DNA of 64,000 bases, taken from assembly GCA_044350805.1 (NCBI GenBank), contig JBILGU010000001.1:124001-188000 (forward strand), given 5' to 3'. Below are positions 1 through 8,499 of this stretch, piece after piece; the first letter of the stretch is position 1, and every line of letters starts with the position of its first letter. The notes under the pieces were generated by a model. It saw nothing but the letters and a program-made list of their open reading frames with translations, did not search any database and had not been told where the DNA came from. The translations under genes were made by a program, and so were the position numbers. The stretch is from UBA6136 sp044350805. Lineage in GTDB: Bacteria > Pseudomonadota > Gammaproteobacteria > Methylococcales > Methylococcaceae.

Positions 1-1007
1 GCCTGAACTTCATCCAGCAAGATGTCATTGCGCAAGGAGAACCGCACCTTCTCTTCGCCGCTCTCATGAGCACGAATCACGCCCTCATAGGGATAAATAT
101 CAATGACGTCGCCGGTGTGAAGACCGTTCACATCGCATTCAATGGGGAGTGCCCCCGAATCTTCCATCGTATTGAAGAAGATGGGGGCGATCTTGCCACC
201 AATACAAACTCCGCCATCCCGCTTGTTCGGGACATGCGGAATATCATTACCGATGTACCACAAGACCGAATTTGTCGCTGATTTTCTGGATGAGCCTGTT
301 CCAACCACATCTCCGACAAAGGCGACAGGGAAGCCTTTGTGCTTCAGTTCTTCAATTTGCGACTCCGCCTGCGTGACTCCCTCCCGCGGAACCTTCAGCA
401 TGGCCTTGGCATGCAGAGGAATATCAGGGCGTGACCAGGCATCCTGGGCGGGGGAAAGATCATCGGTATTGATTTCACCGGGCACCCTGAAAACCGTGAC
501 CGTGATGCATTCAGGGACCTTGAGGCGACGTGTAAACCATTCTGCCTCCGCCCACGCATCCAGAACTCTCCTTGCAGCCGCATTGCCGGACTTAGCCTTC
601 TCTTCAACATCGTGGAAAGCATCAAAGATCAGCAAGGTCCGACTCAGGGCCTCCTGAGCCTTGCCGGCAAGGGCCGGATGATCCAGAAGATCCACCAAAG
701 GGGCTACGTTATAGCCACCCAGCATGGTTCCGAGGAGCTCAACCGCGTTTTCCGCGCTTAAGATCGGCGAGTGAACTTCCCCCTTGGCTATTGCCGCAAG
801 GAAACCCGCCTTAACATAGGCCGCCTCATCAACCCCAGCCGGGACACGATTCGCCAGAAGATCGAGCAGAAAGGCTTCTTCGCCTTTGAGGGGAGACTTA
901 ATCAGTTCGACTAACTGACTGGTCCACTCGGCGGTCAGCGGCTGAGGAACAAGTCCTGAGGCTTCGCGTTCGGCAACATGATTCCGATATTCTTCAAGCA
1001 TCGACAT
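1..1007 (-). CDS. acnB: Aconitate hydratase B, N-terminal part (runs off left edge)
   Basis: This is the TCA-cycle enzyme that isomerises citrate to isocitrate via cis-aconitate in the cytoplasm. I translated the minus strand directly. The frame is open from the ATG at 1007 to the window edge, giving about 335 residues of a protein usually near 860. The start reads MSMLEEYRNHVAER, followed by the N-terminal HEAT-like domain of AcnB (ANRVPAGVDEAAYVKAGF, LLGTMLGGYN) and then the swivel domain (VTVFRVPGEINTDDLSP, VGDVVGTGSSRKSATNSV, GGKIAPIFFNTMEDSG). The domain order, swivel before the catalytic domains, separates AcnB from AcnA. The [4Fe-4S] cysteines lie beyond the edge. AGGAAA about 6 nt upstream supports ATG 1007; ATG 1001 is the alternative and matches the E. 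coli start. The call is certain. Confidence 0.96.
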   Translation of the reverse strand, partial: MSMLEEYRNHVAEREASGLVPQPLTAEWTSQLVELIKSPLKGEEAFLLDLLANRVPAGVDEAAYVKAGFLAAIAKGEVHSPILSAENAVELLGTMLGGYNVAPLVDLLDHPALAGKAQEALSRTLLIFDAFHDVEEKAKSGNAAARRVLDAWAEAEWFTRRLKVPECITVTVFRVPGEINTDDLSPAQDAWSRPDIPLHAKAMLKVPREGVTQAESQIEELKHKGFPVAFVGDVVGTGSSRKSATNSVLWYIGNDIPHVPNKRDGGVCIGGKIAPIFFNTMEDSGALPIECDVNGLHTGDVIDIYPYEGVIRAHESGEEKVRFSLRNDILLDEVQ

Positions 1008-1137
1008 GGCATTTCCTGATGGGTTGGATCACGGGCCTAGCCATCACTGGCCCGCAGTGAACAAGGGTATATAGAAATAAGGGCAGAAATTGTGCCAACC
1101 AAGCGGTTACAGCATTTTGGCCGGTCAAAATAGAAAA

Positions 1138-3435
1138 TCAGCGCTTGAAACGTTCAAGAAATGACGTTTGTGCCTCGAAAGGGTGCGCCGTGTCTTCGAC
1201 GCGGACATAGCGTCCATCGGGTTGCAGAATCCACGCGTTGACATTGTCACGCAGGATGGCCTCGAGGTCCTCACGAAGGCGGTCGGCCAATTTCTTCTGA
1301 ACCATCGGGAAACAGACCTCGACCCGACGGAACATGTTTCTTGGAAGAAAGTCCGCGCTGGATGCGAAGACTTCAGAATTGCCATCGTTTTCGAAAAAGT
1401 AGACGCGGCTATGCTCTAAAAAGCGGCCAATGATGGAGCGCACCTCAATTGTCTCGGAGATACCCGGAATACCAGGGCGCAAGGAACAAATACCTCGGAC
1501 GATCAGCTTGATTTCGACACCCGCCATGGAGGCCTTATACAGTGCCTGAATCAAAAGAGGTTCGGCCACTGCATTCACCTTAATGATGATCCTCGCGCGT
1601 TTGCCTGCAAGGGCATGATCGGTTTCACGCTGAATTTTTTTGATCAGTGACTGATGCAAGGTAAAGGGCGCGTGCAACAACTTGTGGAATCGACCGACCT
1701 TACCAAGGCTGGTGAGCTGCACCAAAACCTTTCTAACATCTTCGCCCAACTCTTGATCTGCGGAAAGAAGCCCATAGTCCGTATAGTGACGGGCTGTACT
1801 CTGGTGATAATTGCCCGTTCCAAGATGGGTGTAGTAGCGCAGACGGTGGCCCTCACGGCGAAGAATCAGGAGCATCTTGCCGTGGGTCTTGTAACCCACG
1901 ATCCCATAAACCACCTGAACACCGGCTTCCTGCAGTCGGTTCGCAAGGGAAATATTGGCTCGCTCATCAAATCGGGCCCGAAGTTCGACAACCACGGTGA
2001 CTTCTTTACCCGCCTTCGCGGCCCGGATCAGCGCATCAACAATCGGTGATTCTGCTCCAGTGCGATAAAGAGTCTGCTTGATGGCGACAACATGTGGGTC
2101 ATCCCCTGCCTGACGGATCAATTCGACCACCGGCGCAAAACTCTCATAGGGATGGTGCAGGAGGATATCCCGCTTGCGAATCGCGTCAAAAAGGTCATGT
2201 CCGCCAGCGATTTCCTGGGGTCCTCCCGGCACAAAGGCGGGATACTTGAGTTCAGGACGCTCCAAAAGGTCGTAAACCGCGCGGAGGCGACTGAGATTCA
2301 CGGGGCCGTGCACCCTGTAAAGGCGATCCTCGGTGAGGCCGACCTGCTCGAGAAGATAGTCCGTGATGACCAACGGACAGTTATCAGCCACCTCAAGCCG
2401 CACTTCATCACCATAGTTACGACTGCTCAACTCGCCCTCAAGCGCCCTCAGCAAGTCATCGATTTCCTCTTCATCCAGATACATTTCGCTGTTGCGGGTG
2501 ACACGGAACTGGTAAAGATTCTTTACCTTCACCCCGTGAAAGAGCTCACCGACAAACTCATGAATGATGGAGGACAGAAAGACAAAATCGTGTTTTCCGG
2601 AGGCGATTCCTTCGGGAAGGGGAATGATTCTGGGCAACGAACGTGGCGCCTGCAGAATGGCCAGATCGATTTCGCGTCCAAACGCATCCTTTCCTGCAAG
2701 CGAAATGATGAAATTAAGACTCTTGTTCAGGATCCGGGGAAACGGATGCGCCGGATCGAGTCCAATTGGGCTGAGGATCGGTAAGAGGTCCTCATTGAAA
2801 TAGGTTTGCAACCAGTCTTTTTGAGCGCGGGTCCACTCACTCCGACGAAGAAAATGAACGCCCTCCTCTGCCAGTGCCGGGATCAGCACGTCATTGAGAA
2901 CGCGATACTGCTCCTTTACTAACCCGTGGCAACTCTGGCTAATAGCAAGCAAGGCCTCCTGAGGCGTCAGATTGTCGGGCTCCGTTGCGGTTGCACCCAA
3001 CTCTGCTCGCTGAAGAAGACCAGCCGTTCTGACCTCAAAGAATTCATCCAGATTTGAGCAGGAAATACAGAGAAAATTGAGCCGCTCCAAGAGGGGCGTC
3101 CGGACATCCTTTGCCTGCTCAAGGACCCTGCGATTGAACTCAATCAAACTGAGTTCTTGATTCAGATAGAGGGATTCATCCGCCAGATTGATTTGTCCCT
3201 TGTCATTGGTCGACGGCGTTTCAGCGTTATCAGCAACACTGCCTCGCCTTTCGACACCCGCCATATGCTTGGCTGCCCGAACCATACGACTGGCCTTGGA
3301 TTTTCCGAGACCGGGAATCTTCATGAGTTGATCGACGTCAGCATTGGCCAACTCTTCTACGGAAAAAATCCCGCGTTCGGCCAGAATGGAGCGTGTGGTT
3401 TTCCCTGAGGTTTTAGTTTTCTTGCGGCTGCTCAA
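1138..3435 (-). CDS. ppk1: Polyphosphate kinase 1 with N-terminal helix-hairpin-helix extension
   Basis: PPK1 reversibly polymerises the ATP gamma-phosphate into polyphosphate. The PPK core starts near residue 88 (LYLNQELSLIEFNRRVLEQA). The autophosphorylated histidine lies in YKTHGK near residue 518, followed by THLGTGNYH, and the second active-site histidine lies in GRFLEHSRVYFF. The protein is 765 residues against roughly 690 for typical PPK1. The surplus is an N-terminal segment, with residues about 15-57 reading like a helix-hairpin-helix (SVEELANADVDQLMKIPGLG, KSKASRMVRAAKH), then a low-complexity linker. The start is a TTG at 3435 without a convincing Shine-Dalgarno site. The first internal ATG (residue 38) would cut the hairpin, so the TTG or another upstream codon is favoured. 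The gene stands alone downstream of msrB. Confidence 0.95.
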   Translation of the reverse strand: MSSRKKTKTSGKTTRSILAERGIFSVEELANADVDQLMKIPGLGKSKASRMVRAAKHMAGVERRGSVADNAETPSTNDKGQINLADESLYLNQELSLIEFNRRVLEQAKDVRTPLLERLNFLCISCSNLDEFFEVRTAGLLQRAELGATATEPDNLTPQEALLAISQSCHGLVKEQYRVLNDVLIPALAEEGVHFLRRSEWTRAQKDWLQTYFNEDLLPILSPIGLDPAHPFPRILNKSLNFIISLAGKDAFGREIDLAILQAPRSLPRIIPLPEGIASGKHDFVFLSSIIHEFVGELFHGVKVKNLYQFRVTRNSEMYLDEEEIDDLLRALEGELSSRNYGDEVRLEVADNCPLVITDYLLEQVGLTEDRLYRVHGPVNLSRLRAVYDLLERPELKYPAFVPGGPQEIAGGHDLFDAIRKRDILLHHPYESFAPVVELIRQAGDDPHVVAIKQTLYRTGAESPIVDALIRAAKAGKEVTVVVELRARFDERANISLANRLQEAGVQVVYGIVGYKTHGKMLLILRREGHRLRYYTHLGTGNYHQSTARHYTDYGLLSADQELGEDVRKVLVQLTSLGKVGRFHKLLHAPFTLHQSLIKKIQRETDHALAGKRARIIIKVNAVAEPLLIQALYKASMAGVEIKLIVRGICSLRPGIPGISETIEVRSIIGRFLEHSRVYFFENDGNSEVFASSADFLPRNMFRRVEVCFPMVQKKLADRLREDLEAILRDNVNAWILQPDGRYVRVEDTAHPFEAQTSFLERFKR

Positions 3436-3484
3436 TGTGGGACCAGAAGTTTCATTAAAGCGAAGGTCAATGTGTTGTTTTCAA

Positions 3485-3958
3485 TCAGGGCGAGGAGGCG
3501 TCTTCTTCAAAGTACGCTGTAAATTCAGCATAACCCTCATCCTTTAGCCTGTCTCTCGGAATGAAGCGAATCGCAGCAGAATTAATACAAAATCTCTGCC
3601 CGGTCGGTTGCGGGCCATCCTCGAAAACATGTCCAAGGTGAGAATCCGCGTGACGGCTTCTGACCTCCGTCCGAACCCTGAAAAGGGAATGATCCGCCTG
3701 CGTCACTACACTTTCATGGGTAATAGGCCGCGTAAAGCTGGGCCAACCTGTCCCTGAATCGAATTTATCAAGGGAACAAAACAGCGGTTCGCCGGAGACA
3801 ACATCCACGTAGATGCCAGCCTCATGGTGATTCCAGTAGGGATTCCCGAAAGGCCGCTCCGTTCCCTCGGCCTGAGTGACCTGAAACTGCTCATCGGTCA
3901 GTAATTGCCGAAGTTCCTCCGGCGTTGGCTTTTTAAAAGAGGAACAATCCCATGTCAT
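3485..3958 (-). CDS. msrB: Peptide-methionine (R)-S-oxide reductase MsrB
   Basis: MsrB repairs methionine-R-sulfoxide in proteins. The family motifs are present: the FDSGTGWPSF core near residues 66-75, LGHVFEDGP, and the catalytic cysteine in RFCINSAA, where selenocysteine occurs in some homologues. A second cysteine in LFCSLDKF is a candidate resolving residue. The two CxxC pairs that bind structural zinc in many MsrB proteins are absent: the usual second pair is replaced by RSRHADSHLGHVF, so this is the zinc-free subtype. The 157-residue length is normal. AGGAAG lies 4-9 nt upstream of ATG 3958. The leader also contains a 6-bp inverted repeat at 3985-4002. It follows sspB on the same strand with about 100 bp between. 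Confidence 0.95.
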   Translation of the reverse strand: MTWDCSSFKKPTPEELRQLLTDEQFQVTQAEGTERPFGNPYWNHHEAGIYVDVVSGEPLFCSLDKFDSGTGWPSFTRPITHESVVTQADHSLFRVRTEVRSRHADSHLGHVFEDGPQPTGQRFCINSAAIRFIPRDRLKDEGYAEFTAYFEEDASSP

Positions 3959-3984
3959 AACGCTTCCTGGTTTTCGTGAGATCT

Positions 3985-4002
3985 CCCTGAGTTCGTTCAG
4001 GG
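3985..4002 (-). repeat. Short inverted repeat in the sspB-msrB spacer
   Basis: CCCTGA and TCAGGG form a perfect 6-bp stem around a 6-nt loop. No T-run follows on the minus strand, so it is not a clear Rho-independent terminator. It could be a weak mRNA-stabilising hairpin in the msrB leader or at the sspB 3' end. Confidence 0.35.
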
Positions 4003-4057
4003 TGTTGCACTCTTTGGTGCTGAGGAGGACTAATGAAGTTCCCTTGGATAAGCAAAA

Positions 4058-4444
4058 TCATTTCACGACTCTGAGCGTGGGCCTCCCCTTTGGCTCAGGC
4101 TGTGGAGGTTCGGGGGGCGGACTGTGATCTTCTTCCTCATCATCATCGAAGACCATGCCTCTCCCATTCTCTTGCGCATAGAGAGCAAGGACCGCGAGTG
4201 TTGGAATGTCGACCCGCATGGGTTGACCTCCAAACCGCGCATTGAAGCAGATTCCCTCGCTACTCATATCCAGCCCTTGAATGGCTTCAGGCCTCAGATT
4301 GAGAACAATGCGCCCATCTTCAACAAATTGGGTCGGGACAATGGTCCCTGCCACCGTAGCATTTACCAGAAGGTAGGGCGTAAAGCGGTTGTCGACAATC
4401 CAATCGTAGACAGCGCGGATGAGATAGGGCTTTAAGGGCGTCAT
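4058..4444 (-). CDS. sspB: ClpXP protease specificity-enhancing factor SspB
   Basis: SspB binds ssrA-tagged polypeptides released from stalled ribosomes and tethers them to ClpX for degradation. The protein is 128 residues. The folded substrate-binding domain spans about residues 1-95 (PYLIRAVYDWIVDN, TPYLLVNA, GICFNARFGG, VDIPTLAVLALYA). An acidic and proline-rich flexible linker follows (DDDEEEDHSPPPEPPQPEP). The protein ends in RPTLRVVK, the XB-type tail that docks on the ClpX zinc domain. In related genomes sspB follows sspA, itself downstream of petABC. Here sspB follows petC directly with an 87-bp gap and no sspA. Confidence 0.96.
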   Translation of the reverse strand: MTPLKPYLIRAVYDWIVDNRFTPYLLVNATVAGTIVPTQFVEDGRIVLNLRPEAIQGLDMSSEGICFNARFGGQPMRVDIPTLAVLALYAQENGRGMVFDDDEEEDHSPPPEPPQPEPKGRPTLRVVK

Positions 4445-4531
4445 GATGGATGAAGGTCGAGAAAAACCTTGCGCGATCTGCGCTCGCTGCCAATGTTAGG
4501 AAGCCGGATCCCTCAGGAACCGGCATCACAA

Positions 4532-5266
4532 TTAATCGATGTCTTTCCAGTATTCCTTTTTCAGACGATGGAAGATCCAAGTCAAGAACAAGAGGTAGAA
4601 AATGACATACTTACCCAAAGGCACCCTCTGGAGTAAGGATGGCTCAGAAACATAGGTAAGGAAGTTGACGATGTCGTTAGCAACCACATTGAACTGCCGG
4701 GGCGTCAAGCTGCCCGCATGCTGAAGCTTGACCCCAGCAACCTCTGACTTTCCGCCATGCTCTTCGATGACAGGAACCTGAGTTCCCTGAAGCTCCCAAA
4801 GAACATTCGGCATTGCAGCGTTCGGAAGGAGAACATTGTTAACGCCGTAAGGCCTCTTCGAGTCCTCATAGAAGGACTTGAGATAGGTATAAACCCAATC
4901 GGCCCCGCGCGAACGCACAACAAGGGACAGATCCGGAGGCGCCGCGCCAAAGATCCCGGCTGCAACCTTTGGATCCATGGCAGTCTGGACGACGTCGTGA
5001 ATCTTGTTGTCACCAAAAAGGAGCATCTCTCGCATCCGCGCTTCATTCACATGAAGATCCTTGGAGATTCTCGAGTAGCGCATCTGCTTGAGGCTGTGGC
5101 AGCCCAGGCAATATTCCCCGAAGTATTCTGCACCGCGAATCACTGAGAGCTGATCAAATGCATCATGGTCAGCCGTTTCGAGGTCCATGCCCGATTGGGC
5201 ATGCGCAACGAAGGCAACAGCGGAAAAGACGAGAATGGATAAGACCTTTTTCATTCTGGACAGCAT
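4532..5266 (-). CDS. petC: Cytochrome c1 of the bc1 complex
   Basis: This is the membrane-anchored heme c subunit of ubiquinol:cytochrome c oxidoreductase. It takes electrons from the Rieske protein and passes them to soluble cytochrome c. A signal peptide (MKKVLSILVFSAVAFVAHAQ) precedes the CLGCH heme attachment site near residue 53. The likely axial methionine lies in NAAMPNVLW. A C-terminal membrane anchor (KYVIFYLLFLTWIFHRLKK) is clear. The 244-residue length is normal for the proteobacterial form. The start could be ATG 5266, which has a GGA-rich stretch upstream, or ATG 5254, which gives a more typical signal peptide. It lies 2 bp after petB in the petA-petB-petC operon. Confidence 0.97.
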   Translation of the reverse strand: MLSRMKKVLSILVFSAVAFVAHAQSGMDLETADHDAFDQLSVIRGAEYFGEYCLGCHSLKQMRYSRISKDLHVNEARMREMLLFGDNKIHDVVQTAMDPKVAAGIFGAAPPDLSLVVRSRGADWVYTYLKSFYEDSKRPYGVNNVLLPNAAMPNVLWELQGTQVPVIEEHGGKSEVAGVKLQHAGSLTPRQFNVVANDIVNFLTYVSEPSLLQRVPLGKYVIFYLLFLTWIFHRLKKEYWKDID

Positions 5267-5268
5267 CC

Positions 5269-6618
5269 CTAGTTTTTTCCGCGCAGACGGGCCAAGAGGT
5301 TGTTCAGGTGATAACGCACTGGGATATGTTCCAGCGCACGAATACCCTCTTCAATCAGACGCCACTGAAATCCCTGACGCTTAGACAGCGGCACGACAGA
5401 CTCGGTTACACGATCAGGAACAGGCTGCGTGATTTCAACAGATGAAAAAATCGGCATCAGCAGGAAGAAAGCGAAATATACAACGGAGAATCCTCGCGCC
5501 ATGAGCGTATACAACTCCGTCACAGGCTTGGTTCCAAGGACACCCAGGCCCAAGAAGCTGATCACGAATGCCGTAAGGGCGATCTTGAACAAAGGACTCC
5601 GATAGCGCACGGACTTCACAGGGCAGCGGTCCAGCCAAGGCAAAAGGAAGAGGACGACAATGGAGGCCCCCATTGCGACCACCCCGCCCAGCTTGCTTGG
5701 AATAGCCCGAAGGATGGAATAAAACGGCGTGAAGTACCAGACCGGCTGAATATGCTCGGGAGTCTTCATGGGGTCTGCCGGATCAAAATTGGGGTGTTCC
5801 AGAAAGAGCCCGCCCATTTCAGGGCTGTAGAAGACAATCCAGGCGAAGATCGTCAAGAACAGGCCAGCGACATAAAGATCCTTGACCGTGTAGTAGGGAT
5901 GGAAAGGGATCCCGTCTTTCGGGATGCCGAGCAGGTCACGATTTTTTTTGATTTCAATGCCGTCCGGATTGTTCGACCCGACCGTTCTTAACGCAGCCAG
6001 ATGCAGGACCACCAGACCAATAATAGCCAATGGAATTGCGATGACATGCAAGGAGAAGAATCGATTCAAGGTGGCATCTGCGATCACATAGTCACCCCGT
6101 ATCCAAGTCGCAAGGTCCTCACCAATCAGAGGAATTGCGCCGAACAACGAGATAATGACCTGTGCCCCCCAATAGGACATTTGCCCCCAAGGCAAAAGGT
6201 AGCCCATAAAGGCTTCGCCCATCAGAAGAACAAAGATGACCATGCCAAAGAGCCACAGCAATTCCCGGGGCTTTTTGAAGGAGCCATAAAAGAGCCCCCT
6301 GAACATATGCATGTAGATGACGACAAAGAAAAGGGACGCTCCGGTCGAATGCAGATAGCGAATGAGCCATCCCCAATCGACATCACGCATGATGTATTCA
6401 ACGGAATCAAATGCCAATTTGGCATCTGGCTTGTAGTGCATTGCCAGAATGATTCCTGTGACAATCTGGTTGACCAGCACCAAAAGGGCCAGCGAACCAA
6501 AAAAATAGAGGAAGTTGAAGTTTTTCGGCGCGTAGTACTTAAGGAGTTGATCCTCAAGGAACTGCCCGATCGGCAGACGCTCGTCCAGCCACTCCCGGAA
6601 CGCATCTCGACGACTCAT
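5269..6618 (-). CDS. petB: Cytochrome b of the bc1 complex
   Basis: This is the integral membrane subunit that oxidises ubiquinol at the Qo site and carries two b hemes. The 449 residues contain eight or so hydrophobic helices. The heme-ligand region of helix B (RYLHSTGASLFFVVIYMHMF) and that of helix D (FFSLHVIAIPLAIIGLVVLH) are visible, as is GYLLPWGQMSYWG of the Qo site. The Qo-loop motif reads PVWYF rather than the mitochondrial PEWYF, a variant I associate with beta- and gammaproteobacterial enzymes. The gene overlaps or abuts petA at 6618 and is followed 2 bp later by petC. Confidence 0.97.
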   Translation of the reverse strand: MSRRDAFREWLDERLPIGQFLEDQLLKYYAPKNFNFLYFFGSLALLVLVNQIVTGIILAMHYKPDAKLAFDSVEYIMRDVDWGWLIRYLHSTGASLFFVVIYMHMFRGLFYGSFKKPRELLWLFGMVIFVLLMGEAFMGYLLPWGQMSYWGAQVIISLFGAIPLIGEDLATWIRGDYVIADATLNRFFSLHVIAIPLAIIGLVVLHLAALRTVGSNNPDGIEIKKNRDLLGIPKDGIPFHPYYTVKDLYVAGLFLTIFAWIVFYSPEMGGLFLEHPNFDPADPMKTPEHIQPVWYFTPFYSILRAIPSKLGGVVAMGASIVVLFLLPWLDRCPVKSVRYRSPLFKIALTAFVISFLGLGVLGTKPVTELYTLMARGFSVVYFAFFLLMPIFSSVEITQPVPDRVTESVVPLSKRQGFQWRLIEEGIRALEHIPVRYHLNNLLARLRGKN

Positions 6619-7208
6619 TACGCTTTCTCCCCTTCATGGCCGACCACGATCCGATTCTCACTCGCAAAGTAATAAGGCGGGATCTCCAGATTTACCGGAG
6701 CAGGAACACCCTTGTACACACGACCAGCCAGGTCGAACTTCGAGCCATGACAGGGGCAGAAGAATCCGCCTTTCCAGTCCGCGCCCAGGTCCGCGGGAGC
6801 AACTTCCGGACGGAATACGGGCGAACAACCCAAATGCGTGCAAACGCCCACCGCCACAAAAATCTCAGGCCGAATGGATCGGGCTTCGTTCTTACTCGAG
6901 AGCGGCTGACCCGACTGTTCAGAGTGAGGATCTAGAACTTCGCCATCGAGTTCCGAAATAGCCTGCAGGGCTTCAGGGGTTCGCCTCAAAACCCAAACCG
7001 GCTTGCCTCGCCAGAGCACAACGATACGCTGGCCCGGTTCAAGTTTTTCGATATCTACCTCAACGGGTGCCCCAAGGGCTTCAGCTTTGGCGCTAGGCTT
7101 CATCGAAGACAGAAAAGGTACAGCCAGGAAGCCCGTACCGACGGCGCCGACCGCGCCAGCGGCCTGGGTCAGAAATCGGCGTTTTTCGTTGTCCACGCCA
7201 CTCATCAT
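6618..7208 (-). CDS. petA: Rieske iron-sulfur protein of the bc1 complex
   Basis: This [2Fe-2S] subunit moves electrons from ubiquinol to cytochrome c1. The cluster boxes CTHLGC and CPCHGS hold the two cysteine and two histidine ligands plus the disulfide-forming cysteines. The N-terminus carries an RRFLTQAAGAVGAVG segment resembling a twin-arginine signal-anchor, consistent with Tat export of the folded protein. The length is 196 residues. Two adjacent ATGs (7208 and 7205) can start it. It is the first gene of petABC. The 213-bp upstream spacer also carries the hisC terminator, so petABC probably has its own promoter, although I see no strong -35/-10 pair. Confidence 0.97.
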   Translation of the reverse strand: MMSGVDNEKRRFLTQAAGAVGAVGTGFLAVPFLSSMKPSAKAEALGAPVEVDIEKLEPGQRIVVLWRGKPVWVLRRTPEALQAISELDGEVLDPHSEQSGQPLSSKNEARSIRPEIFVAVGVCTHLGCSPVFRPEVAPADLGADWKGGFFCPCHGSKFDLAGRVYKGVPAPVNLEIPPYYFASENRIVVGHEGEKA

Positions 7209-7351
7209 GCAGATACTCCGTTGCAGGAACCGATCAATCGGATGGGTGGCGTTCCATATGTGGATGCGACCCGATTGATCCTGTATTGAAACACTGTGTT
7301 TCCGTGAATCTTCAGCCGGGAATTTTGTGGGATTCAGGCCGATGGGTCAAG

Positions 7352-7375
7352 AAAAACCCTCGGTATCAGAGGGGG
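7352..7375 (-). terminator. Rho-independent terminator downstream of hisC
   Basis: Read on the minus strand, the stem CCCTC / GAGGG encloses a 7-nt loop and is followed directly by TTTTTC. It lies about 50 bp after the hisC stop and separates the mla-murA-his run from petABC. The stem is only 5-6 bp, so strength is moderate. Confidence 0.6.
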
Positions 7376-7421
7376 TATCTGAGCAAATCACCCAGCAAGA
7401 GCTGTCCGGGCAGGGCCCGAC

Positions 7422-8495
7422 TCAACCGATAATGGAACGAAACGCCTTTATAAAACGATCATTTTCCTCGGGCGTCCCCACCGTAACCCGCAAGCACCCT
7501 AACAAGGGACCGCCCTGAGGGTCCAGATTCTTAATGAGGACACCCAGGGATTTCAGCTGATCAAACACGGCCCCTGCGGAATGATGTTCAAGCCGCACAA
7601 GAATAAAGTTTGTGCTGGTTTCAAAGACATGAATCCCGTCGATATCCTTCAAGAGACTCATAACCCGTGTCCGCTCTGAGAGGATCGATGCAACCTGTTG
7701 ATCCAGAATATCTTGGCGCGAAAGGGCAAAGAGAGCCGATTTCTGAGTCAGGACGTTGATGTTGTAGGGTAGTCTGAGCTTCTCCAACTCATTGACCCAA
7801 GCAGGATCACCTGCCAAAAATCCAAGCCTGAGGCCGGCGAGCCCAAGCTTTGAAAGTGTTCGCATCACTAATAGTCTTGGAAAAACACCCAGAGAACCCA
7901 TGTAGCTGGCAGAAGCATACGGCGCATAGGCTTCGTCAATCACCACTAGTCCACGAGATGTGTTCAGGATGGCATCCACCGACTGGCGATCAAACAAATT
8001 CGCTGTAGGGTTATTGGGGTATGCCAGAAAAATAAGCGCGGGATCGTGCTCGACGACCGCTTCGGTGAAGGCCCCAAGGTCCATCGAAAAGTCGGTTGGA
8101 TTAAGGGGAATCCCAATGAAATTCAGACCCAGACTATTGGCAATCTGACGATACATGACAAAAGTCGGCTCGGGTGCCATCACCGTGGACCCTGGATTCA
8201 AGGCCATCAAGAGGATCTGAATGATCTCATCGGAGCCATTACCCAGGAGAAGGTCACACTCCGGGGGAACAGAATTCGCGACTTTCAAAGCGGCCTTAAG
8301 CTCATCGCAAGCAGGATCAGGATAGCGATTTGGCGAGGCCCCGCGCAGGACCTCGAGCCACTCAGTCACCATGGAATCTGGCCAAGCGTAGGGATTTTCC
8401 ATGGCGTCCAGTTTAACGTAGCCCCTTGAATCGGGGACGTGATAAGCCTTTAAAGCTCTGACTTCAGGTCGAACAAGACGCGCAATACTGTTCAT
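7422..8495 (-). CDS. hisC: Histidinol-phosphate aminotransferase
   Basis: HisC is a PLP-dependent fold-type I aminotransferase that converts imidazole acetol-phosphate to histidinol phosphate. Supporting motifs are LLLGNGSDEIIQ, AYPNNPTANLF, VVIDEAYAPYA and the PLP-lysine segment TLSKLGLAGLRLGF, with a C-terminal NFILVRL. The 357-residue length is normal. It lies 4 bp downstream of hisD and is the last gene before a terminator. The later his genes (hisBHAFIE) that follow in many beta- and gammaproteobacterial operons are not here, so the pathway must be completed elsewhere. Confidence 0.96.
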   Translation of the reverse strand: MNSIARLVRPEVRALKAYHVPDSRGYVKLDAMENPYAWPDSMVTEWLEVLRGASPNRYPDPACDELKAALKVANSVPPECDLLLGNGSDEIIQILLMALNPGSTVMAPEPTFVMYRQIANSLGLNFIGIPLNPTDFSMDLGAFTEAVVEHDPALIFLAYPNNPTANLFDRQSVDAILNTSRGLVVIDEAYAPYASASYMGSLGVFPRLLVMRTLSKLGLAGLRLGFLAGDPAWVNELEKLRLPYNINVLTQKSALFALSRQDILDQQVASILSERTRVMSLLKDIDGIHVFETSTNFILVRLEHHSAGAVFDQLKSLGVLIKNLDPQGGPLLGCLRVTVGTPEENDRFIKAFRSIIG

Positions 8496-8499
8496 TGAG

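Noticed and set aside
142..657. Plus-strand 171-codon frame at the left edge
   Set aside because: It is the complement of acnB, whose minus-strand translation matches AcnB throughout.
2092..2784. Plus-strand 230-codon frame inside ppk1
   Set aside because: It is a shadow of the PPK1 coding strand; the minus-strand protein carries every catalytic motif.
4320..4580. Minus-strand 86-codon frame spanning the petC-sspB gap, considered as an sspA remnant
   Set aside because: Its sequence has no glutathione-S-transferase-like features and mostly overlaps sspB in another frame.
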